Positions 10,414-21,886 of a DNA stretch of 64,000 nucleotides are shown here, piece by piece. The translations under genes and the position numbers were made by a program. Each line of letters begins with the position of its first letter. Position 1 is the first letter of the stretch. Source of the stretch: an uncultured Paracoccaceae bacterium (lineage in GTDB: Bacteria > Pseudomonadota > Alphaproteobacteria > Rhodobacterales > Rhodobacteraceae); NCBI GenBank assembly GCA_905182165.1, contig CAJJAK010000009.1, positions 1-64,000 on the forward strand, read 5' to 3'. The notes under the pieces are model-generated. The model ran no database searches and was not told the origin of the DNA. It was given only the letters and a program-made list of their open reading frames with translations.

Positions 10414-11218
10414 ATGAGAATATTATTTTTAGGTGATGTCATGGGTAGGGCAGGCCGTGATTCAATAAAAAACAATTTAATGAGCCTGAGAAAATCAATG
10501 TCCTTAGACTTTGTCGTTGTAAATGCGGAGAACGCAACCTCAGGTTTTGGTTTGTCGATGCCGCACGCTAAAGAAATTCTAGATGCTGGCGCAGATTGCT
10601 TGACTTTAGGCGATCATGCTTTTGATCAAAAAGATATGATGTCTGGAATTTCGTCTGAACCGCGAATAATTAGACCAATAAATTTAGCTAAAACTGCTCC
10701 CGGTAAGGGGGCTCAGTATTTTGATTTGCCTGACGGCCGAAAAGTTCTTGTAATTCAGGTGCTTGGTCAAGATGATATTATAAGAGTGCAAGACGATTTT
10801 GGTAGATAAAATTTTAAAAGCAAGCCCAAGCCTCTCTGTAGAAGATGCTATTATTTTAGATATTCATGCAGAGGCTACATCTGAAAAGATGGCGATGGGG
10901 CATTGGTGTGATGGACGAGTCTCGTTAGTGGTTGGGACACATACTCATGTGCCCACCAGCGATACGATGCTATTACCCAAAGGTACAGGTTATCAAACAG
11001 ACGCTGGAATGTGTGGGGATTACAACTCAGTGATAGGCATGGAACCTAACGAACCTATTCAGCGTTTTGTGAATGGAATGGTAAAAAATCGCTTTAGTCC
11101 TGCTAGTGGAGAGGCATCTTTAAGTGGTGTATTGCTAGAAACTGATGATGTAACAGGGTTAGCAAAAAGTTTGGTTCCAATTCGTTTTGGTGGAAAACTC
11201 AAACAAACCCATGGGTGA
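10414..11218 (+). CDS. TIGR00282 (YmdB-like) metallophosphoesterase (frameshifted)
   Basis: About 267 residues in two frame pieces (10414-10809 and 10799-11218). Metal-binding motifs of the family are present: MRILFLGDVMGRAG, VVNAENATSGFG, TLGDHAFDQ, DIHAEATSEK, GTHTHVPTSD and GYQTDAGMCGDY. Characterised members hydrolyse 2',3'-cyclic nucleotides or act as phosphodiesterases with effects on RNA turnover. The frame break near 10798 falls in a TTTTGG stretch and is probably an indel. The gene starts 62 bp after the cyclo-ligase, and its TGA overlaps the proposed GTG of the EamA gene. Confidence 0.88.
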
Positions 11219-12088
11219 CCATGCGATTTAATTTAACCTTAGTTCTAATTGTAGTGGGTGTTAGCTGGGGTCTGACTGCGCCACTTTCAAAGATTGCTGT
11301 TTCAACAGGCCATCATTATTTAGGGCTTCTTATCTGGCAGATAATAGTGATGGTTTTAAGCCTTGGTATAGTGCAGGCGATAAGAAGAAAATATTTTTTC
11401 TCCTTAAGTATCAATTCTTTTTTGCGCTTTGGTTTGGTTGCATTGATGGGATCGCTTTTACCTAATTCAATAATGTATAAAACTTATTTCCATTTGCAAT
11501 CAGGGGTGATGTCCATACTGATTGCTATGGTTCCAATGTTTGCCTTTCCACTAGTTTTAGTGCTTCGAATGGAAAATTTAGAATTTAAACGACTTTTAGG
11601 AGTTTTACTTGGTGCAATTGCGATTGCTTTGCTTATTTTACCTCAATTGAATTTGACTAATATGGGGCAATCTGGATGGATCGTATTTGGGTTATTATCT
11701 CCATTGTGTTATGCAATTGAGGGTGTTTGGATAAATAAAATTGGGCTTGCTAAACTTGATCCTGTAGAATTAGTTTTGGGATCCTCTATTCTTGGATTGA
11801 TTGTTTTGCTTCCAGTTACTTTAATAAATGGATATTGGATATCACCTTTTGTTATTTGGGGTCCTGCAGAGATTGCATTAACTCTAATCTCTGATTCATT
11901 CACTAATTTACGTTTCATATTTATGGTTGATTGGACGCGCTGGCGTGGTATTTGCAAGTCAAACTTCTTACATATGCACTGCTAGTGGTGTGGGTTTTGC
12001 AATGCTAATGCTTGGAGAAGGGTATTCAATTTATATTTGGGGTGCGGTTATACTTATGTTAATTGGTCAAATAATGGTTACCCCGTAG
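11215..12088 (+). CDS. EamA/DMT family permease (frameshifted near 3' end)
   Basis: About 290 residues with ten hydrophobic segments, as usual for two-EamA-domain drug/metabolite transporters. Landmarks are VGVSWGLTAPLSKIAV at the start, LLPNSIMYKTYFHL, VMSILIAMVPMFAFPLVLVL and GVLLGAIAIALLILPQL. The frame breaks near 11930; continuing in the next frame gives RAGVVFASQTSYICTASGVGFAMLML, GEGYSIYIWGAVILMLIGQ and a stop at 12086-12088, which restores the second EamA domain. The GTG at 11215 overlaps the upstream stop (GTGA); the ATG at 11221 is an alternative. The substrate is unknown. Confidence 0.82.
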
Positions 12089-12187
12089 GAACTTAGTCAA
12101 TACATCCGGGGGTCAGTGGGTTGATTATGTGCGCGAGCTGGCATGCTTAGATAAGCTCTGATACCTTTAAGATCATTGGAGGCTTTT

Positions 12188-12928
12188 ATGGCAGGCCATT
12201 CAAAATGGGCAAATATCCAGCATCGCAAGGGACGGCAAGACGCAGTCCGTTCCAAACTATTTTCTAAATTGGCAAAAGAGATTACGGTAGCTGCAAAAAT
12301 GGGAGACCCCGATCCCGAAAAAAACCCACGACTGCGGCTAGCGGTAAAAGAGGCGAAGTCGGTTTCGGTTCCTAAAGATGTAATAGAACGTGCCATTAAA
12401 AAATCTCAGGGTGGCGATGCAGAGTCTTATGATGAAATTCGTTATGAAGGATATGGTCCAGGTGGTGTAGCCGTCATTGTTGAAGCCATGACAGATAATC
12501 GCAATCGGACTGCATCGACCGTACGTAGCACTTTCACAAAATGTGGAGGTAACTTGGGAGAGACGGGGTCTGTGTCCTTCATGTTTGACCGTAAGGGGCA
12601 GATACTTTTCTCAGCAGCGGTGGGTGATGAAGACACCGTCATGATGGCCGCGCTGGAAGCTGGTGCTGAAGACGTAGAAACTAGTGAAGAAGGTCACGCA
12701 ATTTTTTGTGCTGATACTGATTTAAATGAGGTTTCAAATGTCTTGGAGGCTACCTTAGGAGAGTCTGAAAGTACTAAACTGATCTGGAAGCCACAAACTA
12801 CGACGGAGCTGGATCTAGAAGGTATGGAAAAGCTCATGAAGCTAATTGAGACTTTAGAGGACGACGATGACATCCAGCGTGTCACGGCAAACTTTGAAGT
12901 CAGCGATGAAGTAATGGCGTCAATTTAA
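12188..12928 (+). CDS. yebC: YebC/PmpR family regulator (TACO1-like)
   Basis: An intact 246-residue protein. The start [18 protein letters not shown] is universal in the family, and [38 protein letters not shown] and the acidic C-terminal part match YebC/TACO1. Members act as transcriptional regulators and, more recently, as translation factors that relieve ribosome stalling on proline-rich stretches. I chose ATG 12188 because TTGGAGG at 12176-12182 is an excellent ribosome binding site; the TTG inside that site is not the start. A ruvC neighbour, common elsewhere, is absent. Confidence 0.95.
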   Translation: MAGHSKWANIQHRKGRQDAVRSKLFSKLAKEITVAAKMGDPDPEKNPRLRLAVKEAKSVSVPKDVIERAIKKSQGGDAESYDEIRYEGYGPGGVAVIVEAMTDNRNRTASTVRSTFTKCGGNLGETGSVSFMFDRKGQILFSAAVGDEDTVMMAALEAGAEDVETSEEGHAIFCADTDLNEVSNVLEATLGESESTKLIWKPQTTTELDLEGMEKLMKLIETLEDDDDIQRVTANFEVSDEVMASI

Positions 12929-12975
12929 TTTGATAAACGTTAACTTGTAGACTTCTACTTCGTAATTTATCTTTG

Positions 12976-14217
12976 TTAAATATTTACTCGGTCGCTATCT
13001 TCGACTTCAGCATTTCGCTCTGCACCATTAGCTGCAAGGCCATCCAAAACTTCCACAATTAAATCTGCAATTGTTCTAAACTCAGCTTCACCAAATCCTC
13101 GTGTTGTACCAGCAGGTGTTCCAAGACGTAGTCCAGATGTAACCATTGGTTTTTCTGGATCAAATGGAATTCCATTTTTGTTACAAGTAATATGAGCGCG
13201 ACCTAATGCTTTATCAGCAATGTTTCCAGTTACACCTTTAGGGCGTAAATCAACAAGCATTACGTGTGTATCTGTCCCGCCAGTAACAATATCTAAACCG
13301 CCTTTTATTAATTGGTCAGCTAAAGCTTGTGCATTAAGAATAACTTGAGCTTGGTATTGTTTAAACTCAGGGCGTAAAGCTTCACCAAATGCTACTGCCT
13401 TGGCGGCAATCACATGCATTAAAGGGCCACCTTGAATGCCTGGGAATATCGCTGAGTTAAATTTTTTAGCCAAGTCTTCATTGTTGGTTAAAATTAAACC
13501 GCCGCGTGGGCCACGTAATGTTTTATGTGTCGTTGTGGTTGCAACGTCAGCATATGGAAATGGGCTTGGGTGTACACCTGCAGCAACTAAACCTGCAAAG
13601 TGTGCCATGTCTACATGAAGATATGCACCAACAGAATCAGCAATCTCACGCATGCGCTTAAAATCAATTTGACGTGGAACAGCTGAGCCACCTGCAATGA
13701 TCATCTTTGGTTGATGCTCTGTTGCTAATGCTTGTACTTGATCGTAGTCCAACAGATTATCCTGAATCCGTACACCATATTGAATTGCATTAAACCATTT
13801 TCCAGATTGATTAGGTGCTGCACCGTGAGTTAAATGTCCTCCAGACGCTAGATCCATACCTAAAGTGGTGTCTCCTGGTTTTAATAATGCGAGCATTACA
13901 GCTTGATTTGCCTGGCTACCAGAATTTGGTTGAACATTTGCAAACTTACAATTAAATAATTGACATGCACGCTTTATGGCAAGAGCCTCTGCTATATCGA
14001 CATATTGGCACCCACCGTAGTATCTGCGACCAACATAACCTTCTGCATATTTATTAGTCATTACGGAGCCTTGAGCTTCCATCACTGCGCGGCTCACAAT
14101 ATTTTCAGAGGCAATTAATTCTATTTCGTTTCTTTGCCTTCCAAGTTCTGAACTAATTGATGCATAGAGTTCTGGGTCGCTTTCCGACAATTGTTTTATA
14201 AAAAATGAACGTTCCAT
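12976..14217 (-). CDS. glyA: Serine hydroxymethyltransferase
   Basis: An intact 413-residue PLP enzyme that interconverts serine and glycine while charging THF to 5,10-methylene-THF. Motifs: [74 protein letters not shown] (Schiff-base Lys after TTTTH) and [12 protein letters not shown]. It is convergent with yebC and divergent from nadK across 144 bp that must hold both promoters; I see no riboswitch there. It is one of the few long genes here without a frame break. Confidence 0.97.
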   Translation of the reverse strand: MERSFFIKQLSESDPELYASISSELGRQRNEIELIASENIVSRAVMEAQGSVMTNKYAEGYVGRRYYGGCQYVDIAEALAIKRACQLFNCKFANVQPNSGSQANQAVMLALLKPGDTTLGMDLASGGHLTHGAAPNQSGKWFNAIQYGVRIQDNLLDYDQVQALATEHQPKMIIAGGSAVPRQIDFKRMREIADSVGAYLHVDMAHFAGLVAAGVHPSPFPYADVATTTTHKTLRGPRGGLILTNNEDLAKKFNSAIFPGIQGGPLMHVIAAKAVAFGEALRPEFKQYQAQVILNAQALADQLIKGGLDIVTGGTDTHVMLVDLRPKGVTGNIADKALGRAHITCNKNGIPFDPEKPMVTSGLRLGTPAGTTRGFGEAEFRTIADLIVEVLDGLAANGAERNAEVEDSDRVNI

Positions 14218-14361
14218 GATTGACCCTTAAAAATTAAAATTGATTTAAGTTTCCATATAGTGTGAGTTACGCTATAGAAAAGCACAAATCAATGAGGGTG
14301 ACATTATGTGTCAATTTAAATACAAAATTGATGCAAGCACTATATAAATTGGGGGTAAAAG

Positions 14362-15112
14362 ATGCACAAAATTGCATTTTTAGCAGATGAGACGGAAGAT
14401 GCACAAAAGGCCTTGAGCGTTTTGACAAAATGGGCACCACTCGACTAAAGATGCTGACACAATTGTTGCTTTGGGTGGCGATGGTTTTATGCTGAGCACT
14501 CTTCATGATACTCAATCTTTGTCATTGCCAGTATATGGCATGAATAGAGGTACAGTTGGCTTTTTGATGAATGAATTTTCAGTCGAGACGCTGCCATCAT
14601 GGTGATAAAGGTGCTGAAGTAGCAGATATTATATTGCCTGGTGCAAGCAGTATGCGCTGATGGCTCAAAAGTTGACGCATTAGCGATCAATGAAGTCTCT
14701 CTGTTAAGGGCAGGGCCCCAAGCAGCCAAGTTGAAGATTACTATTGATGATCGAGTACGGATGGAGGAATTGGTGTGTGATGGAGCGTTAGTTTCCACCC
14801 CGGCAGGTTCGACAGCATATAATTATTCTTCGCATGGGCCAATATTGCCTACGAGGTCTATGTGGCAATTCTGGGCCTCAGAAACGCTTCAGAAGTTGGC
14901 GTGGAGCACTTTTGCCAAAAACTGCAAAAGTTCGATTTGACGTGTTAGAACCAGATAAGCGACCAGTAATGGCAGACGCAGATAGTCGATTTTCTACTCA
15001 GGTCTTGAGCGTTGAAATCACGAGTGACCAAGAGACAACACATCGCATTCTTTTCGATCCAGACCATGGTTTAGAGGATAAAATCTGTACAGGATACGAA
15101 AAACGATATTAA
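14362..15112 (+). CDS. nadK: NAD kinase (multiply frameshifted)
   Basis: About 250 residues across at least five frame pieces. It starts [18 protein letters not shown]; after a break near 14440 comes [13 protein letters not shown] with the GGDGFML catalytic and nucleotide motif, then [15 protein letters not shown]; after a break near 14600 comes [32 protein letters not shown], and after a break near 14860 [16 protein letters not shown] and a stop at 15110-15112. This is the complete motif order of NadK, which phosphorylates NAD to NADP. Because NadK is normally essential, the breaks are best read as sequence indels. Its last 4 bp overlap the convergent MttB-family gene. The ribosome binding site is GGGGGTAAAAG. 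Confidence 0.85.
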
Positions 15113-16613
15113 TTTGTTAATTCAAATTTTTTATTTATTTCATTTATTGTTTCTAATTTTAAATGAGTGGGTACAGTGCTCGAAAGTATTTCTTCAACTC
15201 TGGTTTTAGCTGTATCTATTAATTTTGGAGACCCAGCATCTTTCCAATCCTGATGACTTCTTCTGTCACTAACAATCGGATATAAATAATCACTTCTCAT
15301 TCTTTCATATGTTTCTGGTTGACCCAAGAAGTGTCCATCACCATTTACAACATCCTTAATACTATCGAGCGCCAAAGTAGTTTTATTAACCTCGACCTTA
15401 GCGCCACTTCTGCGGATTATGCCTAGCATATCGTTATCAATAACTGATGCAACAAATGAAGTTGCCATGAGACTAGCTTGGCTCCCACAGGCCTGTGTGA
15501 TTAAGTTTACCCCTGAAAGTGCAGCCATTTGAATATTTGATGCTTTTTCAAAGCCAGATTGAGCGTCTGGTAATTTACTGTCGGTTGCACCAGATATAGT
15601 AGAGTTTGCTAAGCCATAATATTGGGCCATTTGGCCTGCCATAGCAGTTGCAAGGGGTTGTTCAGCACTCCGTCTGAAATTGCTCCTGTCCTAAGATCAG
15701 TAATCATTGGTCTTGGTCCAAATATTAATATCGCCTGCTTATCTACTAACCACCCTAGTATCATTCCAGCCATAGTTTCAGCTAACGTTTGTGCTATTGC
15801 ACCGGCTAAAGTAACAGCACTCGATGCTCCAACTTGTGCGAATGTGTTTACATTTATTGGAAGGCCAGATTTAACCCCTTCAATTAAAACATCGCAAGAA
15901 TCTGGATCAAAACGTAAGGGTGAGACGACGTGGTTTGTATTTAATGAGATTAGATTCTTATTATTTTTTTTCTGCTCTTCTGATCGGATATAGTCCAAAA
16001 CCTTTTTTATTTCTTTAACGTCATTAGCATTTGATACGCTCGTCATAATATGCTTTGAAGTTCCCCGTAAGCATGCGAATACCGTATTAATATCTAAACT
16101 TTTTTGAGTCTTTATATCGCGTGCAATTACGGTTCGTGAGAAAAAATCAACATTTTCCAAATGTTCCACCAAACGTGCATTATCATAGAGATCATTAAGC
16201 TGAGAGTCTCTAAACTCACCAGTTTTAAAATCAACAATTTGTGGGGTCGCTCCGCCAGTACCGAAGTAAACCTCCTTACCGCTGATTGGAAGGTCATTTT
16301 TTGCTTCCTGGCCATGTAAGATTAATGGGTGCGCCAGAGATGCTATAGCGTCTTCTGTCATTGATTTAGGGAAATACAATCTGCCATTTTTTATTAAAGC
16401 ACCTGCAGAAGAGGCTACTTCCGAAGTGTTTTGACTTATTTCACTTAGACCAATTTCACTTAAGATGTATAGAACTGCTTTGTGTATTTGTTCACATTCA
16501 TTTTGGTCTAGTACTTTTAAAGTACCACCAAAGCTTTTGAATTTAGTTTTTTCTTCTATATCTTTCGTATTACTACGTCTTCGTCTAGATATTTTATCAT
16601 CAATTTTGGGCAT
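15109..16613 (-). CDS. Trimethylamine methyltransferase (MttB) family protein, non-pyrrolysine type (frameshifted)
   Basis: About 500 residues. Family motifs include VLYILSEIGL, LILHGQEAKNDLP, YFGTGGATPQIVDFKTGEF, LISLNTNHVVSPLRF, PINVNTFAQVGASSAV and MAGMILGWLVDKQA. The frame breaks near 15650; adding one C to a run of four C gives LNNPLATAMAGQMAQYYGL and restores the protein. No in-frame TAG is present where pyrrolysine sits in archaeal MttB, so it belongs to the non-Pyl branch, members of which demethylate glycine betaine or related quaternary amines to a corrinoid protein. No corrinoid protein or activator lies nearby, and the substrate is unknown. The neighbouring glyA and downstream J-domain gene may reflect C1 use (inference). 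Confidence 0.85.
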
Positions 16614-16616
16614 AAG

Positions 16617-17255
16617 TTAATCCTTGAAGCTCCGGCTGTCTTTAATTTGATCCCAAGCCCATACTACTTCTTGAAGGCGATCCTCGTCTGTTCTTTCCCC
16701 CCCATTCATATCTGGATGAAGGTCTTTAACCAGTTTCTTATATTGTTTACGAATTTCCGATTTGGTCATACTGTCTCTAGATTCTAAAATATTAATAGCT
16801 CTTCTTTCTGTTGCCCCTAATCTTTTTGAGTAAATTGCCCCACGGACGTCTTCACGTGTTCCCTTCTCACCAAGAACATCTAATGGATCACTTATACCAA
16901 GACGAGCCCATGCTTTTTGTTCAGATTCTCTACCTTGATCTCTGAAGGGTTTAGTTGGCCGATCCCCTATTTTATCTGATTTGACTTGATCTTCAAATTC
17001 TTTTGGCGTTTGATTTTCAAAAAAATTCCAAGTTAAATTGTATTCTCTCACATGCTCCATGCAAAACCAGAAAAATTCTGAATTATTGTCAGCAGATTTT
17101 GGTGCTCTATATTTCCCAGATTTGTTACAACCAGCTTTTTCACAAACTTGTCTGGAGGTATCAACCGCACCGGTTGAGGCTTTACGTCCTTTCGTCCGAC
17201 GTTTCTTGTCAGATGAAATCGACATATCAAATTCAAATAAAGGTTTTTTATCCAT
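16617..17255 (-). CDS. J-domain protein with N-terminal Cys-rich segment
   Basis: An intact 212-residue protein. The C-terminal 60 residues form a J-domain: SEIRKQYKKLVKDLHPDMNGG with the HPD tripeptide that stimulates DnaK. Upstream is a basic N-terminus (KKRRTKGRKAS), then CEKAGC ... FFWFCMEHVREYN, a C-x4-C / C-x2-H pattern that could bind zinc (inference), and an acidic linker. This arrangement is common to alphaproteobacterial J-domain proteins near bolA. Its stop is 3 bp from the start of the MttB-family gene, so the two are probably one operon with this gene first. Confidence 0.85.
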   Translation of the reverse strand: MDKKPLFEFDMSISSDKKRRTKGRKASTGAVDTSRQVCEKAGCNKSGKYRAPKSADNNSEFFWFCMEHVREYNLTWNFFENQTPKEFEDQVKSDKIGDRPTKPFRDQGRESEQKAWARLGISDPLDVLGEKGTREDVRGAIYSKRLGATERRAINILESRDSMTKSEIRKQYKKLVKDLHPDMNGGERTDEDRLQEVVWAWDQIKDSRSFKD

Positions 17256-17343
17256 TGTTCAGTCTCTTGTTTTGGAATCAGGCACCATAGTGTAGGAGGA
17301 TTGAACGTAATGCCAACCCCATTAAGGAAATAAAGTAAAAAAA

Positions 17344-17604
17344 ATGTTAATCAAAGATCAAATATTAGAAAAATTGCAATCAAAATTTAAACCTTCTTAT
17401 TTAAATGTAGAGGATCAATCTGAATTACATCGAGGTCACGCCGGATGGGATGAGGGAGGAGAAAGCCATTTTCATATTAAAATTAATTCAGCCGTATTCA
17501 TTGGTATGTCTCGATTGAAGCAACATCGTGCTATTTATTCCGCTCTAACTCCTGAGCTCATAAAAAAAATCCATGCCATCTCGATGGAAATTTTTTGTGA
17601 CTGA
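17344..17604 (+). CDS. bolA: BolA family protein
   Basis: An intact 86-residue protein with the BolA fold signature: ILEKLQSKFKPSYLNVEDQS, the invariant H in GESHFHIKI, and RLKQHRAIYSAL. BolA proteins bind [2Fe-2S] clusters with monothiol glutaredoxins and affect iron homeostasis and the cell envelope. It is divergent from the J-domain gene, and its TGA (17602-17604) is 2 bp from the stop of the convergent gatB. Confidence 0.92.
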   Translation: MLIKDQILEKLQSKFKPSYLNVEDQSELHRGHAGWDEGGESHFHIKINSAVFIGMSRLKQHRAIYSALTPELIKKIHAISMEIFCD

Positions 17605-17606
17605 TA

Positions 17607-19123
17607 CTATTTCAATATTTTGTTTTTAATTAATTCATTTACGACGGAGGGGTTCGCTTTACCGCCTGTGGCTTTGATAACTTGACCTACAAACCAACCA
17701 GCATATTTTTGGATTTATTTTTGCTTTAGCTGCCTTGATCTGGGTTTTCTAAAATTATTTTATCAACTGCCGCTTCTATTGATCCGACATCTGTAACTTG
17801 TTTCATTCCAAGTTCTTTAACAATCTTCTTAGGATTACCACCTTCGTTCCAAACAATTTCAAATAATTCTTTTGCAATCTTGCCAGATATCTCATTCGAG
17901 GAAATTAAATCTAAAATATCACCCAATTGAGTTGTGGAAATTGGACTCTCTTTTATTGTTAAATCTGCCTTATTCAAGCGACCAAATAATTCATTTATTA
18001 CCCAATTAGCAGCTTGTTTTCCGTCACGGCCCGTCGCAATTTTTTCAAAATATTCAGCATCAGAAAGATCAGCTGTAAGAACACTTGCATCATATTCAGT
18101 GACTTTAAATTCCTTTATGAAGCGAATTTTTTTTTCGTCCGGAAGTTCGGGAAGATTTTCTGCAATTCCATCGACCCATTTTTGATCTATTTCAAGTGGC
18201 AAAAGGTCTGGGTCTGGAAAATACCTATAATCATGGGCTTCTTCTTTTGAACGCATCGACCTTGTTTCATTTTTCTCAGCGTCATAAAGACGTGTTTCTT
18301 GATCAATTGTTCCACCATCTTCAAGAATAGAAATTTGTCTTCTTGCTTCAAAATCTATTGCAAGTTGTATAAACCGCATTGAATTCATATTTTTAAGTTC
18401 GCATCTTGTCCCAAGATGGCTAAAATCACCTGATGCGCGAAATTTTTCATATTGGCCTGAGGGACAAACGGAAACATTTACATCTGCTCTTAAACTTCCG
18501 TTTTGCATGTTGCCATCGCAAGTTCCTAAATATCGAAGTATTTGCCGTAATTTACCAACATATGCTGCTGCTTCTTCTGGTCCTCTAATGTCTGGACGGC
18601 TTACTATTTCCATCAAAGCTACACCAGTTCTATTTAGATCCACAAAAGACATATTTGGGTCCATGTCATGTACTGATTTACCAGCATCTTGCTCTAAATG
18701 AATTCTTTCAACCCTTACAAGCCTTGCTTGCTTATTGCCCATTTCAACTAATACTTCACCTTCTCCAACGATTGGATGATATAACTGACTTATTTGATAT
18801 CCTTGTGGTAAATCTGGGTAAAAGTAGTTTTTCCGATCAAATTGTGAAAATAAGTTGATTTCTGCTTTCAATCCCAAGCCAGTACGAACGGCTTGCTCGA
18901 CGCAGAATTTATTAATCACGGGCAGCATTCCGGGCATAGCGGCGTCGACAAATGATACATTAGAATTTGGCTCAGCTCCAAATTCTGTTGACGCACCAGA
19001 AAATAACTTTGCTTTAGACGATACCTGAGCATGGATTTCCATCCCAATAACGAGTTCCCAATCGCCCTGGGCGCCAGAAATTACTTTTGGTGACGGTTGC
19101 GAATAATCTAAGTCAAGCATCAT
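17607..19123 (-). CDS. gatB: Asp-tRNA(Asn)/Glu-tRNA(Gln) amidotransferase subunit B (frameshift near C-terminus)
   Basis: About 503 residues. Subunit B binds the misacylated tRNA and ATP and amidates it with ammonia from GatA. Motifs: [77 protein letters not shown]. The frame breaks near 17730; continuing in the next frame yields [22 protein letters not shown] and a stop at 17607-17609, the expected end of the tRNA-binding GatB/YqeY tail. gatC and gatA lie apart at 28.8-30.6 kb, in the order usual for alphaproteobacteria. Confidence 0.93.
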
Positions 19124-19184
19124 TCTACCTTATTTGATTTCATTGTATTAATTTATTAATCTAATCTATTGTTGTAAGCTTTAT

Positions 19185-21735
19185 TTAGGCTTTACTGAGT
19201 ATACGGTCAATCATCTCTTTGGTATCTCTGGAAAGATTTGCCGTTAGTAATATTCGATTTAACTGTTCGTTAGATTTATTCTGGCGATTTGTGTCATATT
19301 TTCTCCAAGATTGGAATGCCGTACAAAGTCTAGCCGCAGTTTGAGGGTTAATTTTATCAATTTTAATAACCCAATCAGCAGTAAATTTGTAACCATTTCC
19401 TGAAAAATCGTGAAATCCTGCTGGATTGCCAGAGCAAAAGCTTGAGATTAACGACCGAACTCTATTTGGATTCCTAAAGTCAAAGTCTATGTGAGTTGAT
19501 AGTTTTTTCACATTTTCTATTACATTTTCCGGATCACTATAAATTGTTTGTAAGGCAAACCATTTATCAATTACTAATTTATCAGTTTTCCAAGCTTCAT
19601 AGAACTGATTTACGGCCTGGTGTCTAAACTTAGTAGACATCAAGGGGATAAATGCTGCTTGTATATCTGTCATATTTTTAGCTTCATTAAACCTAACATA
19701 CGCGAGCTTACCGCCATCGACAAAAGTATTCAATTTGAGCAAAGTAGCGTATAGGTCTCTTTTTCCAGAACCTATTTTAATTAATTTACTGTCATTAAAT
19801 GGCGTTAGTTCACTCAAAAGTTCATTGAAATCGTTGTGCAGAATTTGGGCTAATTCTGCCTGGGTTGATTGTAATGCCTGATGAATTTTTACGGGGTCTG
19901 GAATTTTATTTAACTTTATGATGTCTTCTATTAAACTATCGTATGTAGGTAACTTTAACAATAGTGCTTTAAATCCAGCATCTAGATTTTTATCACTAAG
20001 AATATCTTTAATTGAACTTGCAAATAAGCTGTTAATTTCTGTACCTTTTAAAATAGTTTGTAGAACTGATGTGCGGGCCAATTTTTGCCCAAATTCCCAT
20101 TTGTTAAATTCGTTTGTATCATGTCTTAGCATGAACGCGTTATGCTCATCCGTAGTTTTATGGTTAATTATTATTGGTGCAGAAAAGTCTCTAAGTATAG
20201 ATGGAAAAGGTTTGGTTTTAATATTATCAAACTTAAATTCTTTTAACTCGCTAGATTGACGACTGTTTTCCCTTTTTATACCGTGTTTATTTAAAAGTCC
20301 AAATGATATTGGAATTAGCAATGGTTTTGAGTTTTTATTTTTTTTGCCAAGTTGCTGACAAAGTTTTAAAGTATATGTTTCGTTTTCGTACCTCTCATCA
20401 ACAGTCACAATCGGGGTGCCAGCTTGATCATACCATAATTTAAATTGTTCTAAATCCATTTTGTTATGATCTTCAAAAACTTTTATCCAGTCATCAATGG
20501 TGCACGCTTCTCCATCATGTCTTTCGAAATACAAGTTTAATGTTTCTTTATAGGCTTTAGGTCCAACCAGTTTGTGGAGCATATTTATTAATTCAGCCCC
20601 TTTTTCATATATAGTAGCAGTATAAAAATTATTTATTTCAGTATATTTTTGAGGACGAACTGGATGGGAAAGGGGCCCGCTATCCTCTGCAAATTGTCGA
20701 TTTTTTAAGCTCATTAACGTCAGTAATTCTTTGAATTGCCCTAGAGCGAAGATCAGAGGAAAATTCTTGATCTCTAAAAACTGTTAAACCCTCCTTTAAA
20801 GTTAATTGAAACCAATCTCTACAAGTTACTCTATTTCCAGTCCAATTATGAAAATACTCGTGCGCTACTATGCCTTCTATGCGCTCAAACGTCGCTATCA
20901 GTGGCGGTTTCGGCGAGGCTAGGACATATTTTGAATTAAAAATATTTAATCCTTTATTTTCCATAGCACCCATATTGAAATCATTTACTGCAACTATCTG
21001 AAAGATATCTAAATCATACTCTCGATCATAATTTATCTCATCCCATGACATGGATCTTTTCAATGCATCCATCGCAAAGGCACATTTATTAATATCTTCT
21101 TTGCGCACCCATATTTTAAGAATAATTCTTTTTCCAGATTTGGTAACGAAATGATCATCAAAACTTAGTAATTTACCTGCAACTAGTGCAAATAGATAGG
21201 ATGGTTTTGGCCAAGGGTCTTCCCATTCACTCCAGTCCTTAGTCTCGTTGGTTTTATTTCCGTTTGAAAGTCGCACGGGTAGATCACTTTCAACCCTTAC
21301 TTTGAACTTCGACATTATATCTGGTCGATCCTGATAGTAAGTTATTTTTCTAAAACCTTCTGCTTCACATTGAGTGCAATACATTCCATTTGATAATATA
21401 AAGGCCTTCTAACGATGTATTAGCTTCGGATTAATCTCTGTAACTATTTCAAGGATAAAAGGCTTATATGGCAAGTCGGCTGAGCCAAGATATAAGCCTC
21501 GTTCTTGAATATTTACTTTTGATAAATAGTCTGAACCATTTAAGTTAATTGATTTTAACTTTAATTCTATTCCGTCAAGAAATAGTTTTGATTTCTTAAG
21601 AGGAGTAATAGTCATTTTTGAAGTGACGATTGTTCTGGTGGGGTGTAATTTAAATGTTAAAAAAACACTGTCAATTCTATGATTAGGGGATTTGTAGTCA
21701 GATAACAAAGTAGGTTTTTGATTAGCAGTTTTCAT
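19185..21735 (-). CDS. pepN: Aminopeptidase N, M1 family (frameshifted)
   Basis: About 850 residues in three frame pieces (21735-21409, 21384-20680, 20714-19185); PepN is normally about 870. The exopeptidase motif appears as [15 protein letters not shown], and the zinc site as [16 protein letters not shown] (HExxH) with the third ligand Glu in [18 protein letters not shown]. The C-terminal helical domain (DUF3458-type) follows, with PHPVRP-like and VYEKGAEL-type segments. It releases N-terminal residues from peptides in the cytoplasm. Breaks near 21395 and 20700 are single-base and probably artefactual. It is divergent from glcB. Confidence 0.93.
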
Positions 21736-21886
21736 TGAGTCGAACTCTTTTTTTTATAATGAATTATAATTACAATGTATCGTATATGTAATAGCCGATT
21801 TAGTTATGGAAGAAGATATTTCAATCATTAATAGCAATACAAGAAATGAAAAAGTATTAACCGAGTGAAAATTAAGTGAGATTTTA

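Noticed and set aside
15109..16613. Pyrrolysine-containing MttB
   Set aside because: No in-frame TAG at the expected site; the break near 15650 is a one-base C-run indel instead.
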